Of a stretch of DNA of 64,000 nt, positions 44,166 to 53,826 are shown piece after piece (the first letter of the stretch is position 1; the number at the start of each line of letters is the position of its first letter). A program made the position numbers and the translations under genes. Source of the DNA: an uncultured Bacteroidales bacterium (lineage in GTDB: Bacteria; Bacteroidota; Bacteroidia; Bacteroidales; P3); NCBI GenBank assembly GCA_937886715.1, contig CAKZZD010000009.1, positions 139,658-203,657 of the forward strand, read 5' to 3'. The notes below the pieces were generated by a model that did no database searches, had not been told where the DNA came from, and worked only from the letters and a program-made list of their open reading frames with translations.

Positions 44166-47100
44166 TCAGGAGATGTGGACGGCGTGGGTGAGGCCGTCGT
44201 CGACAAGATTGATAGAGACAGGAGTTGGAGGGAGGTTGGAGGCGGCGCGCTGATAGTGGATGACGTAGACAGTGGAACGGTAGCGATAGCGGATGGTGAA
44301 CTGCGGCCAGTCGGAGGGGATGTGCGGGGCGACGACGAGCGTGTTGCCCTGGAGCGAAAGACCAAGGATGTTCTCGATGCCGGTTTTGTAGGCCCAGGAG
44401 GCGGAGCCGGTGTACCACGTCCAGCCGCCACGGCCGGGGTGCTGGGGATTGGAATAGATGTCGGCGGCGATACAGAAGGGCTCGACCTTATACTTGAGGA
44501 CGTCGGCCAGCGACTGGGTGCGGTGGATGGGGTTGATGAGGGAGTAGAGGAAGTAGGCCATGTCGTTGCGACCCTCCTTGATCTGAGCCATGATGTACCA
44601 CATGGCGCCGTGTGTGTACTGACCGCCGTTTTCGCGCACTCCGGGAGGATAGTTGATGATGTAGCCGGGCGAAGGACGTGAGCTGTGGAAGGGCGGGGTG
44701 AGGAGCTGGATGATTTCGTGCTCGCGGTTGACGAGACGGTTGTCGGTTTCGCGGAAGATGGAGGCTTTCTGCTCGGAGGTGGCGACGTCGGTGAGGATGG
44801 CCCATGCCTGCGAAATGAGGTCGATCTGGCATTCGGTGTTGTTGCGGCTGCCGACGGGGTCGCCGTTGTCGAAATAGGCGCGGAGGAACCAAGCGCCGTC
44901 CCATGCAGAGGTCTGCAGGGCCTGGGTAAGGGAGCTCTGGAACTGGAGGAGCTGCTCGCAGTAGGAGAGGTCGGCAGAGGGCATGAGCTGGGTGAGGCGG
45001 ATCATCTTGGGCATGAGGTCGACAAGGAAGAAGGCCACCCACACGCTTTCGCCGCGACCCTCAACGCCGATGCGGGAGAAGCCGTCGTTCCAGTCGCCAC
45101 AGCCGATGAGCGGCAGCCCGTGGATGCCGATGCGCGCCTGGGCACGGCCGACAGCGCGGCGGAGATGCTCGTAGAGGGTGGCATATTCAAAGTTGGGCAG
45201 GGGCTGCTGGCCGGGCTCGAGGGGCTGGGCGGAGGCGAAGTTGAGACCGCGTTCGGCCTCGCCGGGCTGTAGCTGGTCGGCCTGACAGAAGGGCACCTGG
45301 ACGGAGAGGATGGAGACGTCGCCGGTGAGGGTGACATACTGGCTGGTGACATAGACGAGCCAGAGATAGTCGTCGGAGAAGGTGGTGCGGGCACCGAGAT
45401 TGAGGCTTTGGTGCCACCAGTGGAGCACGTCGCCTTCGGCGAACTGGTGGGCGGCATGGTCGAGAATCTGGCGGCGGGCATAGTCGGGGTCGGAATAGAG
45501 GAGCGACATGACGTCCTGCAGCTGGTCGCGGAAGCCAGTGGCACCGCCGACTTGGTAGAAGCCTGCACGGGCGAAGAGGCGTGAGGAATAGACCTGATAG
45601 AGATACCAGCGGTTGAGCATGTGGTTGAAGGCGGGGTCGGGAGTGTCGACCTGGATGTGGGAGAGACGATCGTCCCAATAGTGGACCACACGCAGGAATT
45701 CAGAGTTGATGTAGTCGATGGTGAGTGGGGAGGGGAAGGATGCCGGTGCGTCGCCGTCGACGACAGAGATGCGGAAGGCGAACTCGTGCTGGGCCTTGGA
45801 GGGAATGAGGAGCGAGAAGCCGAGCTGCTTGCGGTTGGGGTATTGGAGCGATTGGCGGGTGATGGGCTCGGAGGAAGTGACAAGCACGCGCGAGTTGCGA
45901 TAGATGGGGTGGTAGACGTTGCGGATGAGGAGCGTATTGGTGTCGGCATCCCACTCGGAGCTGAGATAACGTGCGGTGTGCTCCTCGCTCATGCCGAGGA
46001 CAAATTTGCCAACGAAATCGACGGGGATTTCGAGAGGCTCGGAAGTCTTGTTGGAGATGCGTATCTGATAGAACTTCTGCATGGTGTCGACAGCGACAAA
46101 GAGTCGCACCTCGACGCGGAAATCGTCGTAGTCGGCATCGAAGTCGGAATAGCCCTGAGAATGGCGCGCAGTGGCAGGGACGAACTGCTGGCGGCCGAGG
46201 AGGAGCATCTCGCTGGCATTGTCGCGGACGATGTCGTTGCTCCAGCCGGTGACCTTGAACTGTTGTGCATTGTGGGCGAAGGTGAAACCGGCCATGGTGG
46301 AGCTGACGACGCAGCCGAAATGCTGCTCGTTGGCGATGACGTTGACCCAAGGCATGGGGGTGTTGGTGTTGGTGACCACATAGTCGCGGCCGTTATTGTC
46401 GAAGCCTCCATACTGGTTGTAGAATTCGAGGCCGCTCCAGAGGCGGAATTCCTTCATGGGCTTGAGGACGGGATATTCGACCTTGTCCTGATAGTGCTGG
46501 TTGGCCTCCTCGAGGCGACGGAGCTGTTCGGCGATAGTGGTGCCGTCGGAGGTGGAGAAGGAGAGGCGTGCGACGGTATGGAAGAGGGTGCGCTCGTCGG
46601 GGGTGATGTCGTTGCCATCGATGACGTAGACCTTGCCGGCGTCGGAGTGGGTGGCCCAGAGGTGCTCGGTGTTGGCCATATTGCGGATGAAGTGGGTGAG
46701 GCCCTGCCGCTCGTTGTCGGGAGCGTCGTTGATGAAGACGAGGTCGAGCTGCAGTCCATGGACCTTGAAGTATTCGAAAGCACGCAGCATTTCTTTGGCG
46801 AATCCGGAGCGGTCCATGCTGTTGATTTCCATGAGCAGGATGGCCAGGTCGCCGCTGATGCCAAAGCGCCACAGGCCGGACTGGGAGAGGGTGTTGTGGG
46901 CAAGATGCGCCTGGCGGTCGTTGCCGAGAGTAGCGGTTTGGGCCATGTACTTGCTGATGTCGTTGTAGAGACGCATCTGGCTGCCTTTGAGGAGCGACAT
47001 GTTATTGCGCATGTTGTTGAAGACAGAGGCTGTCTTGAAGGCGTGCTCGACGTCGACGGAGGTCTCATACTGGCTGGCAAGCTGGAGAAGCTGCTCGCGG

Positions 47101-50100
47101 GCTTTGGCGAAGCCGGTGATGATGTAAGCCTCGAGGCTCTTGCCTGCAGGCACATGGATGCGGCGGCGCATGGACATGATGGGGTCGAGGGTGGTGCCGA
47201 CGGTGCCGCTAAGGGTGCGACGGTTGTCGATGATGTCGGCATGTCGGAGGCTGTTGCCGCGTCCTATGAAGCGCAGTCGCGAAGTTTCGTATTCAACCAG
47301 CTTGGACCAGTCGGAGACGCGCCGTTGCCCCGTGAGGCGGTCGACCCACAGGCGGTGGATCATGAAATATTTGGTGTCCTGCGAGACAGGCCGGCTGAAG
47401 ATGAGTGCCTGATGCTCGGCGTTGTATTCGGAGGTGATCTTCATGCCGTTGAAGACGCGATGGTTCTCGTCTTCGGCAGCGGGAGCAAGGACAACTTCGC
47501 CGTAGGTGGTGATCTCGAGGTCGACATCCTGCGAGGTGGTGTTGGTGAAGGTGAAGCGGCGCAGTTCGGCACTACGATCCTTGAGAACGGTGATCTCGGT
47601 TTTGGTTTCGATGCCATCGTCGACACGGTTGTAGGTGATCTTGTCGCTGGCGAAGCTGACATGATAGTTTTCCGGCATCACGTCGAGGGGTGCGTAGGTG
47701 TTGCACCATATCTTGTCGGTGCGAAGGTTGCGGATGTAGAGATACGTGCCGTAGTGGTCGGCGCTGATCTTGCGGTAGCGTCCCATCATGATGTTGCGAA
47801 AACGCGAGAAGCCGCTGCCGCGGTCGTTGATGAGGACGGTGTACTGGCCGTTGCTGATGACGCCGATCTCGGGCACATTGGCGATGGTGTCGTAGTCCCG
47901 GGCGTCGCTCTCGGTCTGCACCTTGCTGTACTGATAGCGTTTGTACTGCGTCACCTTGAGGTCGATATAGGGTTTCACCTGAGCCTTTTCCTTGAGGAGT
48001 GTTTCCATCGAACGCATGGTGGGCTCGTTCATGAAGAAGCGCTGCAGGCAATGGTCGGAGAGATAGTTGGCCAGCGAGGCGAGGATCATGCCCTGATGGT
48101 GGGCATAGTGGGCTTTGACGGTGACGTGGTCCTCCTGGTCGTAGCTCTCGAAGAAGCCGAAATCGTCGTACATGTCCATTTCTTTGAAACGGCAGATGTT
48201 CTCATACACAGCACGGTCGTCGACGCTGATGGCCATGATTGAACTGTAGGGCGACACGACGATACGGTCGGGGGTGGTGTTCTGGAACTTGAGGTAGGGT
48301 ACTCCAAAGGCGTGGTATTTGTAGTTCTGTGCATCGTCGAGCTCGTTGTAGGCAGTTTCGGAAATGCCCCAGGGGAAATTGCCGGCATCCTGGATTTCGG
48401 AACGCGAGTTGCGGATGAAAGCCCGCTGGGCTCGTATGGCGAAACTGTAGGTTTCATCCATCAGGGTGTGCTTGTAGGTGGGCAGGAAAATGAGTGGCAT
48501 GAAGTATTCAAACAGAGTCCCGTACCAGGAGGCGACGCCCTTGTATCCATGATACTGCACCAGAGTTTTGTCCAGACAGAACCAATGCTTGTAGGGTGCA
48601 TCGCCCTGCGCGATGGTGAGGAAACTGGTCAGTCGGGCTTCGGAGGCGAAGTTGTTGTAATGGTAGGGGAGGAGCGACATGCTGCCGTAGTCGTAGCCGA
48701 TGCTGAACACGTCGAGTTCCTGATTGTACAGTTTGCTGAAGTCGGTCTGGTCGATCAGACGGTGGATCTTGGCCAGCAGCGAGTCGGCTAGGGTGGTGTC
48801 GGCGTTCGACATGTCGTCGGATGCATCCTCTTTGAGGCTCGTCAGCCATCCCTGCACCACATAGAGGCAGGCCACAAAGTTGCCGCTGTCGCAAGTGCTG
48901 ATGAAGAACGAGGGTAACGCCTTGAGGGTTTTCACGCTGTACCAGTTGAACAGGTGGCCGTTCCATTTCTCGAGGCGGAGCACGGTGTCCACGATATGGC
49001 CCAGTCGCTCGATGGCCTCGTGACGGCTGATGAAACCGAGCTGCACGGCGCTGACGACGGCAGTCATCGAATAGCCGATGTTGGTGGGCGATGTTTTGTA
49101 GTCGGTCAGTGGCTCGCGTCCCACCTGATAGTTGTCGGGGATCAGATAGTTGTTTTCTTCGTTGACGAAAGTGTCGAAGAAGGCCCAGGTGTCTTTGGCC
49201 AGCTGGCGCACCTCATCGGTTTCGGCGGCGGTCAGGCTCTTCTTGTCTTGTGGGAATTTCTTGCCCAGCCACCACATCAGCACAGGCGCGCCACACCACA
49301 CCACAACGCAGAAAGCCGTGGCAATCAGGATGCCCCATGTCCACGTGCCGGACACCACCAGCCAGCCGCAAGCGGCCAGCACAATCAGTGCCGCCACGTA
49401 GTTGAACCAGAACTTGCCCAGATAGTCGCTCAAAGTGCCTTTGGTGCTCTTGGCGGCCTCGTCGCTGGTGATCCAGTTCAGCAGATTGCGGTGAGAGAAC
49501 CACATGCGGTAGCAGGCACGCACCAAGGCGTCGGTGTACATCCAGGCCTCTTTCGGCAGCAGCGCAAACTGCACGATGCTGCGGAACAGGATCACCCTGA
49601 AGCCACGCATCAGCGTGGCATAGTAGTGGTAGCGGCGGCCGAAGTTGGGCAACCGTGTCACCTGTCCCAGAATGAAGAACACGATAGGACTGGCCACCAC
49701 GATGAAGGCTGCCAGCACATACCATGCCGGCGACAGCGTCACGCCCGGCACAAATATCTTCAGTGCATAGCCGAGCAGGATCATCACCACCACTCCCAGA
49801 CTCAGTACCGAGCGGCGCAGGTTGTCGAATATCTTCCATCGGCCGATCAGGTTCACCTGGTTCTTCACCCGCTCGCCCTTCTCGTTTCTCACCTTTCGGC
49901 CAAGCCACGAGATGATCTGCCAGTCGCCTCGGGTCCAACGGTGATGGCGCTTGGCGTCGTCGATATAGTTGCTGGGATTGTCGTCGAAAAGCTCCAGATC
50001 GTTGATCAATCCGCAGCGGATATGGCAACCTTCTATCAGGTCGTGGCTGAGAATCAGGTTCTCGGGGAAAGTGCCCTTCAGCACATGCTGGAACACCCGC

Positions 50101-51887
50101 AAGTCGTAGATGCCCTTGCCGCAGAACGAACCTTCGTTGAAGATGTCCTGATACAATTCGAAACTGGCCGTCGTATACACGTCCAGTCCGCCCAGGCCGG
50201 CGAACAGCTGCGCATAGCGGCTCTTGTTGGTCACCTCCACATCCACGTTCACCCTGGGCTGCATGATGCCGTAGCCTCCGTCCACGCGGCGGCCGTCCTC
50301 GCTCAGTCGGGCACGGTTCAGCGGGTGGGCCATCGCGCCAATCAGCTTCTGTGCCGAGTAGAGCACCAGCTCGGTGTCGGTGTCGAGGGTGATGATGAAC
50401 TGGATGGGCGAATGCACGCCATCGTCACCCCGGCCCTCCTGTTCGAGCCACGCGCTGATGGTCTCGCAACGGAACCGTTTGGCTTTGTCCTCTTCGCTGG
50501 TAGCCCCCAGCACCAGGTCGTTGAAGTGCAGTATGGCACCTCTCTTCCGTTCATGGCCCAGCCAGGTCTGCTCGCCTTCGCTCCAGGCACGGCGGCGGTA
50601 TACGAAGTTGAAAATCGGTGCGCCGTATTTCTCATTCAGTTCCTTCACCTTGGCCTGGCCGGCTTCGGCCACCTCGTCGTCCCACGGAGCCACTTCTTCT
50701 TTGTAGGCGGCGGCGTCACCCACCAGGGTGTAGTACAGGTTCTGTTTGCGCCCCTCCAGCCGCTGTCCGTCCGAAGCTCGGTTGATGTTGCTCAGGTAGT
50801 ACACCTCCAGCTGCTCCAGCAGCTCCACGGCCCGCTTGCCGCTCTTCAGGATGGTGGGCATGATCACCATCGTGGCATACTCCTGCGGTATCAGGCCATC
50901 CTTGAATTTGATCTTGAAGGTGCCCATCGGCCGGTGCAGCTTGCCCAGCAGCCAGTTGAAAAGGTCGATCACCACCTGGCTCATCGGCACCCACAGCGCC
51001 ACCGTCATCAGCGCCGTTGCCCAGGGCCACTTGCCCAACGCCAGCAAGGCGAAGCCGAAGGCCAGCAGGGCAGAGGCAAAACCCACAATCCATACATACC
51101 ACCGCGCGCGGGCGTTCCATCGTTTGGGCGGGAACAGGCGCCAGCCCACATGCTCGCCGGCAGCGTCGCTCTCCTCCACCAGCCGCTTCACATAGTCGTA
51201 TTCTTTCTCTCCGCTGCGGCGACAACGGCGCACGATGCGGGCCCGGTAGTCGTCCTTGGTCTTGTCGTACATCTCGTCGTACATGCCCGCCTTCTCGTCC
51301 TTCAGCATCTGTTCCGAGAAGCTCACCTCGTCCAGCAGCTCCGCCGTGGGCAGCTTGGTCATTTTCTTCAGCGAGTTGAAGATGTTCATGATCATCAGGT
51401 TCTCACGCGCCGCCTCGTTCAGGTGGTCAATGTTTGCAAGACCCTTGTCGGTCACCTTATAGTGGTAGGCTTTGGTCGCCTCCAGATGGTTGCACAGGCC
51501 TGCCAACTCGTTCAGCAGCACGGTCTTGATCATCGGGAGTAGCGCGCACACCTCCGGAAAACTCATATAGTCGCCATTCTTTTCCTGCACCTCTTTCAGG
51601 TGGTTGAACAGCAACGTCTTGTCGATCTGGTAGTGGCTCGCTTTCAGGTATTCCGACAGCATCTTCCACAACTGCTCGCGCCTGCGATGCCCGATGCGCT
51701 TCATCTCGCGGCTCTTCAGATCCACCTTCAGCACCTTCTCCTGCTCGCTGATCATATAGTAGTTGTCCAGCACCCACTCGTTGGTGCTGCCCACCAGCCG
51801 CTGGCTCTTCGTCTCTTCGACAAGAAGCATGTAGTAGCGCGTGATCTCTTTCACGCTTTCGCGGAATATCCTGTACGTGTCTTTCAT
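44166..51887 (-). CDS. cyclic beta-1,2-glucan synthase-like giant protein
   Basis: 2573 residues, near the 2800-residue length of Brucella Cgs and rhizobial NdvB. About 1-260 is helical; membrane helices lie near 265-320, 675-740 and 820-875. Between the first and second sets is a GT84-type glucosyltransferase with TLDTDTELV (about residue 500, the DxD metal site), GSFCGKGIYDLRVFQ and a late HRWTRGDWQ. A glucoamylase-like domain follows (about 900-1320). The C-terminal half holds GH94 (phosphorylase-type) supersandwich domains, with the catalytic-region GDWNDG at Asp2265 and Asp2268 and GRGESVWVAFFL. It is a lone gene with its own promoter. Family use is known in Proteobacteria and a few anaerobes; the product here is inferred. 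Confidence 0.9.
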   Translation of the reverse strand: MKDTYRIFRESVKEITRYYMLLVEETKSQRLVGSTNEWVLDNYYMISEQEKVLKVDLKSREMKRIGHRRREQLWKMLSEYLKASHYQIDKTLLFNHLKEVQEKNGDYMSFPEVCALLPMIKTVLLNELAGLCNHLEATKAYHYKVTDKGLANIDHLNEAARENLMIMNIFNSLKKMTKLPTAELLDEVSFSEQMLKDEKAGMYDEMYDKTKDDYRARIVRRCRRSGEKEYDYVKRLVEESDAAGEHVGWRLFPPKRWNARARWYVWIVGFASALLAFGFALLALGKWPWATALMTVALWVPMSQVVIDLFNWLLGKLHRPMGTFKIKFKDGLIPQEYATMVIMPTILKSGKRAVELLEQLEVYYLSNINRASDGQRLEGRKQNLYYTLVGDAAAYKEEVAPWDDEVAEAGQAKVKELNEKYGAPIFNFVYRRRAWSEGEQTWLGHERKRGAILHFNDLVLGATSEEDKAKRFRCETISAWLEQEGRGDDGVHSPIQFIITLDTDTELVLYSAQKLIGAMAHPLNRARLSEDGRRVDGGYGIMQPRVNVDVEVTNKSRYAQLFAGLGGLDVYTTASFELYQDIFNEGSFCGKGIYDLRVFQHVLKGTFPENLILSHDLIEGCHIRCGLINDLELFDDNPSNYIDDAKRHHRWTRGDWQIISWLGRKVRNEKGERVKNQVNLIGRWKIFDNLRRSVLSLGVVVMILLGYALKIFVPGVTLSPAWYVLAAFIVVASPIVFFILGQVTRLPNFGRRYHYYATLMRGFRVILFRSIVQFALLPKEAWMYTDALVRACYRMWFSHRNLLNWITSDEAAKSTKGTLSDYLGKFWFNYVAALIVLAACGWLVVSGTWTWGILIATAFCVVVWCGAPVLMWWLGKKFPQDKKSLTAAETDEVRQLAKDTWAFFDTFVNEENNYLIPDNYQVGREPLTDYKTSPTNIGYSMTAVVSAVQLGFISRHEAIERLGHIVDTVLRLEKWNGHLFNWYSVKTLKALPSFFISTCDSGNFVACLYVVQGWLTSLKEDASDDMSNADTTLADSLLAKIHRLIDQTDFSKLYNQELDVFSIGYDYGSMSLLPYHYNNFASEARLTSFLTIAQGDAPYKHWFCLDKTLVQYHGYKGVASWYGTLFEYFMPLIFLPTYKHTLMDETYSFAIRAQRAFIRNSRSEIQDAGNFPWGISETAYNELDDAQNYKYHAFGVPYLKFQNTTPDRIVVSPYSSIMAISVDDRAVYENICRFKEMDMYDDFGFFESYDQEDHVTVKAHYAHHQGMILASLANYLSDHCLQRFFMNEPTMRSMETLLKEKAQVKPYIDLKVTQYKRYQYSKVQTESDARDYDTIANVPEIGVISNGQYTVLINDRGSGFSRFRNIMMGRYRKISADHYGTYLYIRNLRTDKIWCNTYAPLDVMPENYHVSFASDKITYNRVDDGIETKTEITVLKDRSAELRRFTFTNTTSQDVDLEITTYGEVVLAPAAEDENHRVFNGMKITSEYNAEHQALIFSRPVSQDTKYFMIHRLWVDRLTGQRRVSDWSKLVEYETSRLRFIGRGNSLRHADIIDNRRTLSGTVGTTLDPIMSMRRRIHVPAGKSLEAYIITGFAKAREQLLQLASQYETSVDVEHAFKTASVFNNMRNNMSLLKGSQMRLYNDISKYMAQTATLGNDRQAHLAHNTLSQSGLWRFGISGDLAILLMEINSMDRSGFAKEMLRAFEYFKVHGLQLDLVFINDAPDNERQGLTHFIRNMANTEHLWATHSDAGKVYVIDGNDITPDERTLFHTVARLSFSTSDGTTIAEQLRRLEEANQHYQDKVEYPVLKPMKEFRLWSGLEFYNQYGGFDNNGRDYVVTNTNTPMPWVNVIANEQHFGCVVSSTMAGFTFAHNAQQFKVTGWSNDIVRDNASEMLLLGRQQFVPATARHSQGYSDFDADYDDFRVEVRLFVAVDTMQKFYQIRISNKTSEPLEIPVDFVGKFVLGMSEEHTARYLSSEWDADTNTLLIRNVYHPIYRNSRVLVTSSEPITRQSLQYPNRKQLGFSLLIPSKAQHEFAFRISVVDGDAPASFPSPLTIDYINSEFLRVVHYWDDRLSHIQVDTPDPAFNHMLNRWYLYQVYSSRLFARAGFYQVGGATGFRDQLQDVMSLLYSDPDYARRQILDHAAHQFAEGDVLHWWHQSLNLGARTTFSDDYLWLVYVTSQYVTLTGDVSILSVQVPFCQADQLQPGEAERGLNFASAQPLEPGQQPLPNFEYATLYEHLRRAVGRAQARIGIHGLPLIGCGDWNDGFSRIGVEGRGESVWVAFFLVDLMPKMIRLTQLMPSADLSYCEQLLQFQSSLTQALQTSAWDGAWFLRAYFDNGDPVGSRNNTECQIDLISQAWAILTDVATSEQKASIFRETDNRLVNREHEIIQLLTPPFHSSRPSPGYIINYPPGVRENGGQYTHGAMWYIMAQIKEGRNDMAYFLYSLINPIHRTQSLADVLKYKVEPFCIAADIYSNPQHPGRGGWTWYTGSASWAYKTGIENILGLSLQGNTLVVAPHIPSDWPQFTIRYRYRSTVYVIHYQRAASNLPPTPVSINLVDDGLTHAVHIS

Positions 51888-51933
51888 AAGCCTGCCGTAT
51901 TTTTATGTATGGAACATAATTATTACTGATGTG

Positions 51934-51964
51934 CAAAATTACACAAATTCCACAAATCTGCAAA
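51934..51964 (-). promoter_or_regulatory. promoter of the glucan synthase gene
   Basis: On the minus strand TTTG (51964-51961), a 19-base spacer, then TAATTTTG (51941-51934), an exact consensus. Transcription would begin near 51927, about 40 bases before the ATG at 51887. Confidence 0.85.
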
Positions 51965-52057
51965 AAATAATTATCCACACCTGCTGTCCATATCCTCTCC
52001 ATCATTCCCCAATCCTCCGCTGGCACCCCTTTGCGACACATATTCGCACCATCCCTT

Positions 52058-52090
52058 CTCCAACTGATGTCCGTTTGTCGTACAACAGCT
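52058..52090 (+). repeat. dispersed intergenic repeat, copy upstream of the glucan synthase gene
   Basis: CTCCAACTGATGT, then CCGTTT, then GTCGTACAACAG. The same order is seen at 28028-28055, at the degenerate 6661-6690 copy (opposite strand) and, for the GTACAACAG part, in the arms of the 44080-44136 hairpin. It lies in the 293-base gap 51888-52180, which otherwise holds the glucan synthase promoter and the terC terminator. Confidence 0.5.
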
Positions 52091-52107
52091 GTTCAAAACG
52101 TGATGTG

Positions 52108-52147
52108 CGAAAGAAAAAAGCAAGCGGGACCATCAGAATGGCCCCGC
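52108..52147 (-). terminator. Rho-independent terminator after terC
   Basis: On the minus strand GCGGGGCCAT-TCTG-ATGGTCCCGC (10-bp stem with one G-T pair) is followed by TTGCTTTTTTCTTTC. It lies 33 bases after the terC stop. Confidence 0.85.
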
Positions 52148-52180
52148 CGATTTGGGTATGGAGGTCTATGTGTGTGTGAA

Positions 52181-53206
52181 TCAGTTCTTCTCTGCCAACT
52201 GGCCTTCGGGTTCCTTGGAGTCGGCGGCAGGCTTGCGGATGATTAGCGACAAGACGATGCTGAACACCAGGATGCCGAGGATGACGGCCAGCGAGGCCAA
52301 TGTGGAGATGTGCCAGTCAAGGAATTCGCCACCGATCATCTTCACACCGATGAAGCAGAGCAGAAGACCGAGGCCATAGTGGAGCAGCCAGAAGCGGTCG
52401 GCAATGTCGGACAGCAGGAAGAAAAGCGAGCGCAGGCCCATGATGGCAAAAATGTTCGACGTGTAGACAATCACCGGGTCGGTGGAAACGGAGAAGACGG
52501 CCGGAATCGAGTCGACGGCGAAGATGATGTCGGAAAACTCAATCACCAGCAGCACGATGAAGAGAGGGGTGATGAGCAGCTTGCCGTTTTCACGGTGGAA
52601 GAAGTCATGTCCGTAGCTCTGCGACGTGGCGTTGAGATGCTTGGTGGCGAAACGCACCACGGGATGGTTGGCGGTGTCGATCTGCTCGTCGCCACGGTTG
52701 CGGAACATCTTGATGCCGCTGTAAATCAATATCACACCGAAGATAGCCAGCAGCCAGGAGAACTTCGACACCAGCGCGCCGAGGGCAAAAATGAATATGA
52801 ATCTCAGCACGATGGCGCCAAAGATGCCCCAGAAGAGCACACGGTGGTAATATTCACGCTTGATGCCGAACGAGGCAAAGATCATGATCATCACGAATAT
52901 GTTGTCGATGGAAAGCGACTCTTCAAGGAAGTAGCCTGCCAGAAACTGGCTCATCATCTCTTTTCGGTAAGCGTTGAGTTCGGCCACACTGCCGAAGTCG
53001 GCCATCGTCATGCCATGGATCCACTCGGCATGGAAGCGGATGACAATGGCAAATATCATTGCCAAGCCGATCCAGATGCCTGTCCAGATGGCAGCCTCCT
53101 TGATGCCTACCACGTGGTCTTTTTTGTGGAAAACGCCAAGGTCGAGCGACAACATGACGATGACAAACACCATGAACACGATGAAAAAAAGATTGCCTGT
53201 ATCCAT
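52181..53206 (-). CDS. TerC/Alx-family membrane protein
   Basis: 341 residues with eight to nine helices. The family signature with acidic membrane residues is clear: FLEESLSIDNIFVMIMIF near 88-105 and LLVIEFSDIIFAVDSIPAVFSVS near 220-242. TerC/Alx proteins are linked to manganese export and tellurite resistance. The C-terminal tail is charged (PAADSKEPEGQLAEKN). It is divergent to the chromate transporter genes across a 71-base gap; I did not recognise a yybP-ykoY riboswitch there. Confidence 0.9.
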   Translation of the reverse strand: MDTGNLFFIVFMVFVIVMLSLDLGVFHKKDHVVGIKEAAIWTGIWIGLAMIFAIVIRFHAEWIHGMTMADFGSVAELNAYRKEMMSQFLAGYFLEESLSIDNIFVMIMIFASFGIKREYYHRVLFWGIFGAIVLRFIFIFALGALVSKFSWLLAIFGVILIYSGIKMFRNRGDEQIDTANHPVVRFATKHLNATSQSYGHDFFHRENGKLLITPLFIVLLVIEFSDIIFAVDSIPAVFSVSTDPVIVYTSNIFAIMGLRSLFFLLSDIADRFWLLHYGLGLLLCFIGVKMIGGEFLDWHISTLASLAVILGILVFSIVLSLIIRKPAADSKEPEGQLAEKN

Positions 53207-53277
53207 ACTATATTAAAGCGTTTTGGGTTATTATAGATAAGTGCGTTTTTAAAGATTATGGAACAATAACGCAAGCG

Positions 53278-53826
53278 ATGATTAAATATTGCGAACTTTT
53301 TTGGAGTTTTTTCAAAGTGGGCACTTTCACCATCGGCGGAGGCTATGCGATGATTCCGTTGATGCAGCGCGAACTGGTCGACCGCCGCAAGTGGATCAGC
53401 GAGGAGGAATTCATTGACGAGGTGGCGCTGTCGCAGACCCTGCCGGGGGTGTTTGCCGTCAATATGGCCTCGATGGTCGGCTACCGCCGCGCCGGGGTTG
53501 GAGGGAGTGTCGCCGCCGTGCTGGGCAACATCATGATGCCCATAGTGTTCATTCTGGTGTTAGCCATATTCTTCCGCTCGTTTCGCGACAATGTCTACGT
53601 TTCACGCATCTTCATGGGGTTGCGCCCTGCCGTGGTAGCCCTCATCGCCGCTCCGGTGTTCCGGATGGCCAAAACCGCCAAGGTGAGCTGGCGCAATGTC
53701 TGGATCCCTGTGGTGGCGGCGTTGCTGATATGGCTGTGTGGCGTCAACCCGATTTTTGTGGTGCTTGCCGCCTTTGCAGGCGGACTGTTATACTCTTTGT
53801 TTAATAAAGAAAATATAAGAAAATGA
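53278..53826 (+). CDS. chromate transporter, first half
   Basis: 182 residues, one CHR domain. The signature FFKVGTFTIGGGYAMIPLMQREL opens the protein, followed by WISEEEFIDEVALSQTLPGVFAVNMA. Four to five helices follow. It overlaps the second half gene by ATGA; short-chain CHR proteins of this kind work as pairs of oppositely oriented subunits. The substrate may be chromate or another oxyanion; the family name does not prove it. Confidence 0.9.
   Translation: MIKYCELFWSFFKVGTFTIGGGYAMIPLMQRELVDRRKWISEEEFIDEVALSQTLPGVFAVNMASMVGYRRAGVGGSVAAVLGNIMMPIVFILVLAIFFRSFRDNVYVSRIFMGLRPAVVALIAAPVFRMAKTAKVSWRNVWIPVVAALLIWLCGVNPIFVVLAAFAGGLLYSLFNKENIRK

Noticed and set aside
45621..51542. Two long plus-strand open frames (873 and 862 residues) opposite the glucan synthase
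   Set aside because: Both are shadows of the giant gene, with low-complexity composition and no domains.
53207..53277. Manganese riboswitch upstream of terC
   Set aside because: The 71-base gap is too short and shows no yybP-ykoY-like paired elements.
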